Part shown: positions 37,049 to 46,461 of the stretch, piece after piece
Layout of the letters: each line of letters starts with the position of its first letter
Numbering within the stretch: position 1 is the first letter of the stretch
NCBI GenBank assembly: GCA_903944085.1
Contig: CAJAQO010000006.1
Span: 1 to 64,000, forward strand
Source: an uncultured Verrucomicrobia subdivision 3 bacterium
GTDB lineage: Bacteria > Verrucomicrobiota > Verrucomicrobiia > Limisphaerales > UBA11358
Direction of reading: 5' to 3'
Length of the DNA stretch: 64,000 nt
Position numbers and translations under genes: made by a program
Notes under the pieces: generated by a model
Seen by the model: only the letters and a program-made list of their open reading frames with translations
Told to the model about the DNA's origin: nothing
The model's database searches: none

Positions 37049-39119
37049 CTTCCGGCGGCTTGGATTCCTCGGGCTCATCGCGCTCCCATTTTCTGGTTTC
37101 CGGGTAAGGCCCGCCCACCGGCACAGCCTTGGCATCAAAACTTCCGTCCCGTGACGGATCCGGGTAGCCCTTGGGCCCCATCTTCTCCGCCGCTAACCGC
37201 GCCCAGGATAACCACTCGGTCTGTTCTTTGGATAAAGCCCCGCTCGTCGCTCGCCGCCAGCCCTCTTCGCAGGATTGGATGTATGCCAGTATCCCCTGCA
37301 TCTCCATCCATTCCTGCGCGGCGCTGGCCAGATTATCGCTCCGCTGTTCAGCGATTTCCTCCAGCTTTTTCTCGTGGCGTTTGAGGCGTTCACGTTCTTT
37401 GCGCGCCTTTTCCTCTTTGGCCTCCTTCTCGGCTTCAATCGCTTCCTGTTCAGCCTCCCGCTTGGCCTCTTCTTCCCGCTGCTTTGCCCGCACCACCTCA
37501 CGCTGGCGCTGATCTTCATATCCGCGAAACACCGCTTCCACCTTTTCGACAACGACGCCCAGCACTTCTTCCAGTGACCGGCCCTCACCCTCCGTCCACT
37601 TACGTTTTCCTTTCAGCCCCCAAGCACAGACCTCAACCGTCAGATTCCCGGCCGGCTTTGTCTCCTTCAATTGCCACGTCCAACTCGGCTTGCGCTTGTC
37701 TGCTTCAGTTGGCTCCCGTTCGATCTCCAGTTTAGCCTCGCTCCATTTTAATGAGACGTGATCCTTGTCCCGGATGATCTGCAATCCCTGATATTCACTG
37801 TCGCCTGCCTCGAATTCATAATCTCGATCCTCCAGTTCGCAGATAATCGCCTGCACCGCCCGCACCAGCCGCGGAATCATCGCAGCCGATAGCTCGCAGC
37901 CAAAAAGATTCTTGCCCTGGACGCTGATAAAACCCAGCTCTCCCGGCTTGGCCTTGAGCAAAACCTGCCGGTGTCTTTCAGCGATGGGATGCAATTCACT
38001 TCCTTCCGGCGGCAATGCCACCGCTTCGCACTTGATTGCGCGCGCGGCGGTCAGCAGGTTGTTCGCGGCCCATTCCTCGTGGCGCGCCACATTCGCCGCC
38101 ACCTCAAATGTTACTTTGGCATCCTGGCCCGGTTTCGCCGCCGGCAGCGGCTCGCGTTTCAATTTTTCACCGGCTTCAACCCGTGCCCAATAGCCGCGGG
38201 GCGGACGCGGTATGCCCATCCGCCGACAGGTCTTCGCCAGCCCCACATCGGAAATGCCCAACTCGGCTGCCAGCTTCATACAAGGCTTGCTCCAAATCGC
38301 CTCATGCAACTGTTCGCGGGTATATTCCACTACTGCTGGTTTTTCCACCGCTTGGCTTTCCTTGGCGGCAACGGCACCATCGCTCGCCACCGGCCCGTCT
38401 GGCCCGGGTTCGGAAGGGCGGCCGTCCGCAAGGACCACCGGCTTCTGCCGCAGTGAACCCTTGCGCCAGAGTAAACCCTCGATAGCCATTCCGGGTCCAG
38501 GAGCGGGCAGAGGCTTCACCGTGACCGGTAGTTTTAATTGAAGTCGAGTCCAGTGATCGCGTTCGGGTCTTGGCACATTCAATTCACCACAAACCCGGAC
38601 CAGCTCTACATAAGTGGTGCCAAGTTCCGCCACCAGTTTGGCCAAGGTCATTTTCCAGACCTTTTGATACAACTCCTCCCGGGTGATCCGAATCGGCTCT
38701 TGCTGCGTGGCATCCTGTGCAGGAATAGGGTTTTCGTTGCTGCTGGAGACTGAATGGATCAACCGGGCCTCCGGCTTTTCGGCGACGTCTGGCTTTGCTT
38801 CGATTATCCCGCCGGCGTCAGCTACGCCGCTTTCCGGACGATTCAATGGTGCGGGTTCCTCACTGGCCTTGCGCCGACCGCGAGGAATTTCCGTTGGTTT
38901 TCCCGGTGGCGCGGGTGGCAGCGGCACTTGATCTTCGGCTGTGCCCAGTTCCAGCCGGTTCCAGTAACCCCCGCTGGGGCGCGGAATGTTCAAGTCCTCG
39001 CAGATGGCCGCCAGTTCCGGATGATTGAATCCAAGTTCCTTCGCCAGCCGCACAAACGTCCGCGTCCAAACCAGCCGATGCAACTCCTCACGGGAGATCT
39101 TCTGTTCCGGGGTATTCAT
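36978..39119 (-). CDS. Multi-repeat HTH-like protein with C-terminal coiled coil
   Basis: 713 aa; three copies of ISREELHRLVWTRTFVRLAKELGFNHPELAAICEDLNIPRPSGGYWNRLELG-type module, then a K/E-rich coiled coil. Confidence 0.75.
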   Translation of the reverse strand: MNTPEQKISREELHRLVWTRTFVRLAKELGFNHPELAAICEDLNIPRPSGGYWNRLELGTAEDQVPLPPAPPGKPTEIPRGRRKASEEPAPLNRPESGVADAGGIIEAKPDVAEKPEARLIHSVSSSNENPIPAQDATQQEPIRITREELYQKVWKMTLAKLVAELGTTYVELVRVCGELNVPRPERDHWTRLQLKLPVTVKPLPAPGPGMAIEGLLWRKGSLRQKPVVLADGRPSEPGPDGPVASDGAVAAKESQAVEKPAVVEYTREQLHEAIWSKPCMKLAAELGISDVGLAKTCRRMGIPRPPRGYWARVEAGEKLKREPLPAAKPGQDAKVTFEVAANVARHEEWAANNLLTAARAIKCEAVALPPEGSELHPIAERHRQVLLKAKPGELGFISVQGKNLFGCELSAAMIPRLVRAVQAIICELEDRDYEFEAGDSEYQGLQIIRDKDHVSLKWSEAKLEIEREPTEADKRKPSWTWQLKETKPAGNLTVEVCAWGLKGKRKWTEGEGRSLEEVLGVVVEKVEAVFRGYEDQRQREVVRAKQREEEAKREAEQEAIEAEKEAKEEKARKERERLKRHEKKLEEIAEQRSDNLASAAQEWMEMQGILAYIQSCEEGWRRATSGALSKEQTEWLSWARLAAEKMGPKGYPDPSRDGSFDAKAVPVGGPYPETRKWERDEPEESKPPEVKPTAYQPPPPEPFPYWLMHRHR

Positions 39120-39159
39120 GCAGTTTCATTACCCCAGCCCGCCCGGAATGGCAACCACT

Positions 39160-40698
39160 CTACTGTTTTGCCTTTATTGCGAAAGCATCAGCCACCGCCG
39201 CCTCCAGTCCGGTAATTTCCTTGTTGGTGAGCTTGGCGTATTCGGGCAATTGTCGTTTGACCTTGGAAAGTGTGCCGTTGTTTTGCAGGCAGAGCCGGAC
39301 AAAAAGGTCGGCGTGCCGATTGGGCAAATCCACTACCTCGCGCATCAGCCGCCGGGCTGTATCATATTGCTGGAGGAATAGAATTTCTGCCGGCAATTCT
39401 TTCTCGATGGTTTCCTTCACGAAACTAAACAGCGTTTCGGCAATGAAGGTGCAGTCCACATACCGATAGAAATCGCGGGTGTCGTTGAGCACTGTCATCC
39501 GGCCGCTGCCATCTAGTTTGCGTTCCACCAGCGGCAGCAGCGGCTTGGAAAAGGATTCGAGACTGGCGTCATAATCCTGCGGACGATGTAGCATCGTGGC
39601 CGAAATGGGAAACACCACCCCGTCGGGGGCGAAGCGCCGGAATGAAAGGACGTAGTGGATGAGAAAACGGTGCAAGCGCCCATTGCCGTCCGAGAATGGA
39701 TGCAGAAAGACAAAGGGATAAGCAATCAGTGCGGCGGCGATTACTGGATGCAAGTCGGAATTCAGGATGCGCCATGAGGCGTCCAAATACTCGGTCATCA
39801 GATCTTCCAGATCCTGTGGTCGGGGCGCGATGAAATGGACTTCTTCCTCGTTCATGCCCACGCTGCGGCCCACATAATTCTGTTCCTTGATGGTGTCGCG
39901 CCAGCCCGTGTTGGCAAAGCGTGGATCAACGATGGTTTGTTGAAGTGCGACCAGGGTTTCCTTCAGCAGATAATCGCGTTGGGAGGCTTCGCGCAGCGCA
40001 TCGGCAAACTTTTGGGAGCGCTTTTGATCCGGGGTTTCGCGTTCGATGGCGTAGGACGATTTCGTTTCTTTGGTGTAAAGAAATTGCAGGGCGCGGGCGT
40101 AGAGTTCGGGCGGAATGGCGGCAATCACCTTTCGACAACTTTGTTCGAGCTTTCGCGCTTCGGCGGTTTTCAGCGTCTTCGTTCGGCGCACCAGCGGGCT
40201 GAAAGCCAGATTGCCGAGCAGATTGACATTGACCCGTTGACGTGGACTGCGGACAACCGGCCCGGTGTAGTAATCACGTGGATCAAGCAAATCCACATAG
40301 TTGCCTTGCGTGACATCAGGCAGGTTCAACCGCCGACCGGAAAATTCCTCGTAGAGATACCAGATGCGGCGGGCAAAAATGCTGGTGGGTTTGGATTGGA
40401 TGTAAGCGCCCAATTGATCTGCCGGCAATTGCGGCAGCAAGGCTCGCAGAAGTTGCAGGTGCAGGCCCTCATGTTTGAGGGCAAATTCCAGATGTGCAAA
40501 TTCATCCTCGCCCGGCCAGTAGGATTTCGGATACGTTTCCTCCACCTTCAGCGGCGTGGTATGCGTATGGCGGGTGCCGGTGGTGACAAAGGATTCAACC
40601 GGGTGCGGCAGGCAGTTGAGCGCATACCGCTGGCGCAACCAGAGGTATCCGGCGGGCCGGCGGGAGTTGCTTGGATCAGGTTGAGTTGCCATTGTCAA
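39160..40698 (-). CDS. Fic family protein
   Basis: 512 aa; FLHPFSDGNGRLHRFLIHYVL (HPFxDGNGR). Confidence 0.93.
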   Translation of the reverse strand: MTMATQPDPSNSRRPAGYLWLRQRYALNCLPHPVESFVTTGTRHTHTTPLKVEETYPKSYWPGEDEFAHLEFALKHEGLHLQLLRALLPQLPADQLGAYIQSKPTSIFARRIWYLYEEFSGRRLNLPDVTQGNYVDLLDPRDYYTGPVVRSPRQRVNVNLLGNLAFSPLVRRTKTLKTAEARKLEQSCRKVIAAIPPELYARALQFLYTKETKSSYAIERETPDQKRSQKFADALREASQRDYLLKETLVALQQTIVDPRFANTGWRDTIKEQNYVGRSVGMNEEEVHFIAPRPQDLEDLMTEYLDASWRILNSDLHPVIAAALIAYPFVFLHPFSDGNGRLHRFLIHYVLSFRRFAPDGVVFPISATMLHRPQDYDASLESFSKPLLPLVERKLDGSGRMTVLNDTRDFYRYVDCTFIAETLFSFVKETIEKELPAEILFLQQYDTARRLMREVVDLPNRHADLFVRLCLQNNGTLSKVKRQLPEYAKLTNKEITGLEAAVADAFAIKAKQ

Positions 40699-40958
40699 AA
40701 ATTAAATTCGTTACCGGATCACAAATTTCATTATTTTCAGGTGGTTTGCCAGAAAAATCATTACCAGTCAATTCACTGTTTTAGCGTCTGTTTCCGGTCT
40801 GGCCCGGAATTTGCCCGCGTTTTGATCATTTGTGCGTTGTTTACCATTCGTGCCACAGGCAACCAGGTGAAGTTGTGTGCCGTGGACAATGCGGATGCGT
40901 CCGGTAATTCGATTGCGCTCGAAACGCAAAATTAGTTCGCCCTGCTCAATAGGAAGTT

Positions 40959-41213
40959 TGTTCGCTACGCTCAATAATGACGAGTCGCGCGGCAAATTCA
41001 CGGTCTCCATTTACGATGATCATTTCCCGCGCGCGGACGCCGGCGCTCATGCTGGCGGCGGCGGCTAACGCCACCGCGACGCCAGCACCGGCCAGCCTTC
41101 ACAGGTTTACGAATGGTTTCTCACGGCTGGCCTTTCGCTGACAGCGCGCGCGATCTGGACATCGCAGGTTGTCGGATATTTTTAGGTCTTCTTCACGCTT
41201 TCAGGTTGGCGGA
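40959..41213 (+). repeat. Long imperfect direct repeat, copy A
   Basis: CGCTCAATAATGACG...CACGGTCTCCATTTACGATGATCAT...GCTCATGCTGGCGGCGGCGGCTAACGCCACCGCGACGCCAGCACCGG...GAATGGTTTCTCACGGC...TCAGGTTGGCGGA; matches 43462-43711. Confidence 0.75.
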
Positions 41214-41658
41214 GCATTCAGCGCGCTGTCCGGCGTCGAACTCCTCGTCGCTAACGCTCCTCGTCGTGGTTTGGTCGGTCACGCTTCCGGCAGCGTGACC
41301 ATGGGCCGCGAGACTTCGTCCGGCCACGTTCAGCAATAACGACGCGAGGCGTTGCCTGTCGTCGAGGACGAGCATTAGATGATTGGCTCCCTACGGTCGT
41401 GGATAGTTTGCTCGCTGCGCTCGAAAGAAAATGGGGTTGGTTTTTTTGTGAAGGTCGCTTCGTTTTCAAGTCCTTTTTTCACTGCTCACCGAGTCCCCTC
41501 AACCATCAGTCGCCTTGTCACGGCCTCGCCTAAGACACCAGCCCGCCTTTGCGCGGCTCCTTCTGAAGCGCACTTCCACGCAGGAGGGCTGGAGGCTCGG
41601 CTTTTCGCGAACAAGGCGACCGACGGATGAGGGGCGAGCAGTGCATAAAAAAAAGACT

Positions 41659-42072
41659 ATGAAAACTACATCACAAAAAAAATCGAACAGGCTCCCTCAA
41701 GAATCGAAGCTAGTAGTGCCGCAGGCGCAGACACCGCAGCCGGAGGCACCGAAGCAAGACAAGCGTTTGCCGATTGATTCGGAAGCGCGGATGAAGAATC
41801 GCACCATGCCCACCGACAAGGTTTTGGCTTTGTTGCACACAGTCAATCCCGACCTGTTCAATCTCGCCGAGGTTGTCGGCAAGTGGATTTGGGTTCAGTT
41901 CAAAGACCAGCCCGCCGCGACTTTGCGGCAGCAGTTGGCGCAGCTTGGTTTCCATTGGAACCGCGAGCGGCAGGCATGGCAGCACCCTTGCGGCGCGTTC
42001 CGCTTGCGTGGCGCAGGCGACCCGCACGACAAGTATCCGACCTACTACCCCGGCGACCAGCGCCCCGCATGA
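41659..42072 (+). CDS. Mobile-element-associated hypothetical protein
   Basis: MKTTSQKKSNRLPQE...VGKWIWVQFKDQPAATLRQQLAQLGFHWNRERQAWQHPCG; family seen on plasmids and ICEs. Confidence 0.65.
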   Translation: MKTTSQKKSNRLPQESKLVVPQAQTPQPEAPKQDKRLPIDSEARMKNRTMPTDKVLALLHTVNPDLFNLAEVVGKWIWVQFKDQPAATLRQQLAQLGFHWNRERQAWQHPCGAFRLRGAGDPHDKYPTYYPGDQRPA

Positions 42073-42085
42073 CCACAGGATTTTT

Positions 42086-42271
42086 ATGACCAACATTTTC
42101 ACCCTACGCGCGGGCGACCTTGTCGAGTATGCCGGCCAGCCCTGCCGAGTTATCCGCATGACCGAGTCCGCCGCCGTTGTCGCGGTGGTTCGGAAACCCC
42201 GCACCATCACGCCGCGCCCCAAGCTGGAGCGCATTTCCGCACAATCCGAAATTCCCATCTTTAACCGCTGA
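42086..42271 (+). CDS. Small hypothetical protein
   Basis: 61 aa, MTNIFTLRAGDLVEYAGQPCRVIRMTESAAVVAVVRKPRTI; closely spaced with neighbours. Confidence 0.55.
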   Translation: MTNIFTLRAGDLVEYAGQPCRVIRMTESAAVVAVVRKPRTITPRPKLERISAQSEIPIFNR

Positions 42272-42277
42272 CACATT

Positions 42278-42679
42278 ATGAACACAGAACAAAACGAATC
42301 ACCATTCGGCCCCGTCATTTACGCCTACACACGAGCGCAAGCCGTCGCCGATGGCGTGCAAGTCGAAGTCACCAAGACCGCCAAGGAAGCCGGAATCAGT
42401 TTTCCGGTGTTCCTGACACGCACGGTGTTTGATTCATTCGTCGCCGTGCCGGAAGGCGTGACCGGACAGGATGAAGCCGGACGCCTTTGGGACATCTGCT
42501 GGATGTTGCGCTTTGCCATCCTTCGCAGCCGCAGCCACGGCGACCGCGTGCCCGTCGCATTGTATGTTCGCAACGACAATCACCGCGCCAAGCTGGTGAA
42601 GCTCATCGCGCAATGCGGCCCGCTCGACTTGGACGACCCGCAGCCCGCCATCACCGTGATGATGCCGGACGAAGATTGA
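42278..42679 (+). CDS. DUF6573-like protein
   Basis: 133 aa; FGPVIYAYTRAQAVADGVQVEVTKTAKEAGISFPVFLTRTVFDSFV...GRLWDICWMLRFAI. Confidence 0.75.
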   Translation: MNTEQNESPFGPVIYAYTRAQAVADGVQVEVTKTAKEAGISFPVFLTRTVFDSFVAVPEGVTGQDEAGRLWDICWMLRFAILRSRSHGDRVPVALYVRNDNHRAKLVKLIAQCGPLDLDDPQPAITVMMPDED

Positions 42680-42797
42680 CAGGCAGCCCATCACGCGCCC
42701 GGTGCCACTGGTGCCGGGCGCAAAAAAATTCGCGGCTGACGCCCTTTGATGGCCGTCAGCCGCGCAGCCAGATTTTTATTGGGCGCAAAGGTGGGGC

Positions 42798-43283
42798 TTA
42801 AAACAGGGGAAACATGCGCTTAAATTCTTTATACGTCAGGCGCGGTGGGCGCGAATTGTTGAGTTCGTCCTGATTAATTATGTAGCCGTAATAAACCGTT
42901 CTATTATAGGGTTGATGCACAAGCCCGTAGGGTAGTTCTCCCAGCACCTCCAGTATGGTGTATCCTGCTGGCAAACCGTGTTTGCGAAAATTTTCAATGA
43001 CGCGGAGACAGTCGTTGATCGCCCGGTGATTGGGATCCACGTTGTTGTTCTTGTCCACCTCGACCTCAATGAACACCACCAGAGACTTGCCCGCCGGCTG
43101 CGTCTCTGTTGCCTTGACGTCAAACCCAGTAATCTGGTGAATCTTCACCGGCGGACCATTATCGTCCCTAGCAACGACAATTTCGGCTATGGCCTGTCGC
43201 TGATCACTGGATATGGTAATCCCCGTGCAGCCGGCTAACATGGTTGCAACCAAGACGATTAAGACGGGTTTGATGGGCTTCAT
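42798..43283 (-). CDS. Putative lipoprotein
   Basis: MKPIKPVLIVLVATMLAGCTG lipobox; 161 aa. Confidence 0.65.
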   Translation of the reverse strand: MKPIKPVLIVLVATMLAGCTGITISSDQRQAIAEIVVARDDNGPPVKIHQITGFDVKATETQPAGKSLVVFIEVEVDKNNNVDPNHRAINDCLRVIENFRKHGLPAGYTILEVLGELPYGLVHQPYNRTVYYGYIINQDELNNSRPPRLTYKEFKRMFPLF

Positions 43284-43461
43284 AAATGTATAAGGGATCC
43301 AGTGGCAAATTAACCTGCCGGAAAGAGTGAGGTTCAGCAATCGGAAAAATCCACGGGCACAAAATTTTTCGCGGCTTCGCCTCGTGCCTCATCTCGCCGC
43401 GAAAAATTTATTTCCCCAGGAATCAGCCCCGCCTCAATCGCCGGCCGGCTAATGCGAATAG

Positions 43462-43711
43462 TGTTCGCGTCCGCTCAATAGTGACGGCGCGCAACTCTTC
43501 ACGGTCTCCACTCACGACGATCATCGCCGCGCGCGGTTGCCGACGCTCATGCTGGCGGCGGCGGCTGACGCCACCGCGACGCCAGCACCGGGCCGCCATC
43601 ACCGGTTGGCGAATGGTTTCTCACGGCGGCCCTTTCGCTACCCCGCGCGCGATCTGGGCGTCGTCGGTTGTCGAATGGTTTCAGGATTATCCAACACTTC
43701 AGGTTGGCGGA
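43462..43711 (+). repeat. Long imperfect direct repeat, copy B
   Basis: CGCTCAATAGTGACG...CACGGTCTCCACTCACGACGATCAT...GCTCATGCTGGCGGCGGCGGCTGACGCCACCGCGACGCCAGCACCGG...GAATGGTTTCTCACGGC...TCAGGTTGGCGG; matches 40959-41213. Confidence 0.75.
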
Positions 43712-44531
43712 TGATTTTGGCGCGGGGTCGGCAAGAAAAGTCAGTGGATTGATGACTCGCCGCTGTGCGGCTCGCGGCGGCGAACGCTCGCTGCCACTCG
43801 CGTTCGCCTTTTCATGGTGGCCAGAGCGGCACGCACCCGGCGTCAGCGAGCCTCGCCATCTTTTCGCTCAGGGACTGCGCAAGCTCCGCCCGTCGCTTGA
43901 TCTGGCTCGGCACGCTTCCGCCCGCGGCCTGGCCGGACTCACCAGCTTTCCGACCGCTACACTTCACTGCCGCGTCCGCCACCGGCGGCGGAACGCTTTC
44001 GTTACATTTCGACGGTCGCAAACAGTCGAGACCGGATGAAACCGGCCGCGTCCCGAAGATGGCCGCGAGACTTCGTCCGGCCAGAAACGAATTAGCCCGC
44101 GATGCTGCGCGCGGGCAAGACGCAGTAATACGGCGCGAGGCGTTGCCTATCGCCGAGGACAATAGCACCGCGAGGCTTCGCCCGGTGCAAGCCACCAGCA
44201 TTATCCGTGAGACCGGCCAGCTTTTGGTCGCTTCGCTAATCTTCCACTGCGCAAGCTCCGTTCCAGAGCGCTGCACTCCCAAAATTGGCCGGACTCACTG
44301 CGAAAACCAATTTAGACCGACACCCCGGCGCTGGGCTTCGCGGCCTGCTGGCTCAGGTTTGACCCTGTCGCCCGCAAACTGGTCATCATTCCGCTACGCT
44401 CCAGCGTCGGGGAGTCGGTGAATCTTGTCATCGCGCTGGCGCGACGATGCCATGCAACGAGTCCAGACGCCCCGACAAAATATCGTGAGCTTCGCGGCTC
44501 CGTTGTCATGCAGGAATGCTTCCGGGACAAT

Positions 44532-44652
44532 CACACAACACACATTGTCCGTTTGGTCGTTCCTCCCACCTTAATTCTTTTCGGCCCGACATCTCCCCGC
44601 GCTGCGGGACCCTTCGTGCCGGAATTAAGGTCAGACAATGTGGCGTTGTGTG
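44532..44652. other. Large nested hairpin/palindrome, candidate structured RNA or DNA element
   Basis: Outer arms CACACAACACACATTGTC / GACAATGTGGCGTTGTGTG, middle arms CCTTAATTC / GAATTAAGG, inner CCCGC / GCGGG, in a region without supported CDS. Confidence 0.65.
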
Positions 44653-44956
44653 CTATCCCTCGTCTTCACTGTCACGCTGATTGCACCGCTGTCCCCAGCG
44701 GTCGCGCCACTGCCCGTGTCGCTGCAATCATCGCGCCAGTTTGCCGGCATCCTTCACGCCAACTCCGCCGCTCCGCTGTTTTAGAGGTTTGGTCGGGGCG
44801 TCTTTCCCCCAAATTGCCCCCGCCCATCCCCCCCGATGCTCGTCCCCCCTTCCGTCCCCAAGGGGGGGACTGCGCCAGATTCAAGACTAGACACGTCAAT
44901 CGCACAGTCATAAAGTCGAACGCGAATAAGTTGAACAACCACTAACCTCGCATTAT

Positions 44957-45556
44957 ATGGAATACACTCCCGATAGAGCTGCAATGGAAAGCAAGCGAGC
45001 CGAACTCATTGATGATGTTTCTAAGATGCTCGACCCGAAGGATGCACAACTTGCGGCGACTATTGTTGAACGCTATTGCAGGTTGTCACCACCATTAGAT
45101 CCCCCTTTTTTAACGCATCTTGTCACCATTTCTCATGGCGGTAGTGGAGGCGGTGATACACGGAAGCCAGGGAATCTTTCGCTTAACTGGAAAAGACTGA
45201 GCGGAGAATTTGGTGACGTCGTTATGAATGGTGCCGCAGCCGTGGCTGTTCACTGGCTTATTCCATTTGCAGCCTTAAGTCTCTGGAATAAATTGTGGAC
45301 ACACTCATCAATTGAGTTGACCAAAGAGCAGGCCGCAAGCATTTGTGCCATGTGGCACCGCTGTGATGAGAACAACAAAATCACCATTTCCAAAGCCTTT
45401 GATGAAGTTAATGAACTTTTTAAAGTATTTTCATGGCCTCCAATTTCACGCGAGGCTTTTAAATTGGTTCTAAACGATTTGCAGAACCTTAGGTGCATCA
45501 AGATTACGGATGAAACAATTTGGCTGCGTGAATGGGTTCAAACGACCTACGATTAA
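44957..45556 (+). CDS. Hypothetical protein
   Basis: 199 aa ORF, locally lower GC, coding-like composition; no family recognised. Confidence 0.5.
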   Translation: MEYTPDRAAMESKRAELIDDVSKMLDPKDAQLAATIVERYCRLSPPLDPPFLTHLVTISHGGSGGGDTRKPGNLSLNWKRLSGEFGDVVMNGAAAVAVHWLIPFAALSLWNKLWTHSSIELTKEQAASICAMWHRCDENNKITISKAFDEVNELFKVFSWPPISREAFKLVLNDLQNLRCIKITDETIWLREWVQTTYD

Positions 45557-46058
45557 GTTGAGGATTGGCCAGACGTTGCGACACTTCGACAGGCGTTCAG
45601 GGTTGGCCTCTAGTGTTAAAAACCGCGTAACTTCCGTTGCGTGACCGTCCGCGCCTTCGTCGCCCAAGGTAGCGCAGCCACCGCAGCAACGGGCTACCAA
45701 CGTTGGAAAACACCCCCTTTTTCCAGAAATTCATGAGAGTTGCTGCGGCAAGAGATGTCAGCGTCTTTCTTGCCGGGGAGGCCGTTCCGTAAAATGGTGA
45801 ACTCTTGGTGAACTTTTGAGGAACTCCTGGCACACATCGTCCTTGTGAAAGCCGGTTTCTGTAAAACCGTATCTTTACCCCAGTTCCACCCACCCCTTCG
45901 GCAAAACCGTCACACTTCTGTGCCACTCTTGTATAACCACCGACAAAATGACCGGCCGGCCGGAAACACCTCACTCTTACCCCACTTTTACCCCACCGCT
46001 CCGGCCGGAACGGTATACTCTTGGACTACTTTTTGACTACCGCAATGCCCCGGCGTGG

Positions 46059-46388
46059 GTGACACCCTTGGTGACACCCGTGACACCCTCAATTCCGCGA
46101 TGGTGTCACCACGAAACCATTGATTCACAAGGCTTTTATTGCCCTCGTGACACCGTGACGCCCTATTTCTCTAATCATTGAATAAAAAATGAATATACTC
46201 AAAAGGGGTAAACTGAACTTACCGGGATAAACTTCCGACTTTGGGTGTCACGGTGTCACCAGCCTTGGTATCATAGGGGTTTTGCCGTTTTTGAGGGTGT
46301 CACCGCCCATCGCGAGAGTGTCACCAGCGGAAGGAATTTGCCTCGGCATGGGGCGTTGCTGTCGCTGGGTCGGCGGCGAAGGTGTCAC
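46059..46388. repeat. Iteron-like cluster of GTGACACC / GGTGTCAC
   Basis: Nine perfect octamers: forward at 46059, 46071, 46080, 46147; reverse at 46102, 46244, 46252, 46296, 46381; plus near matches. Adjacent to the primase/helicase gene. Confidence 0.75.
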
Positions 46389-46461
46389 TCCGGCGGCAGG
46401 CAGGGTCGAGGAGGCAGCGCCAGATTGTATCTGGATGCACAGGGAAATTTTCAGGCCAGGT

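Noticed and set aside
43481-44421. ORFs of 77-218 aa in the 43.4-44.5 kb region
   Set aside because: R/P/A-rich translations in overlapping frames over a repeated non-coding block; no domain support.
44672-44938. 88-aa minus-strand ORF (SPPWGRKGGRASGGMGGGNLGERRP)
   Set aside because: Low-complexity translation of C-rich interspersed DNA; no domain.
46059-46388. CRISPR array
   Set aside because: Repeat units are 8 bp, irregularly spaced and in both orientations; iterons fit better. No other regularly spaced repeats seen in the window.
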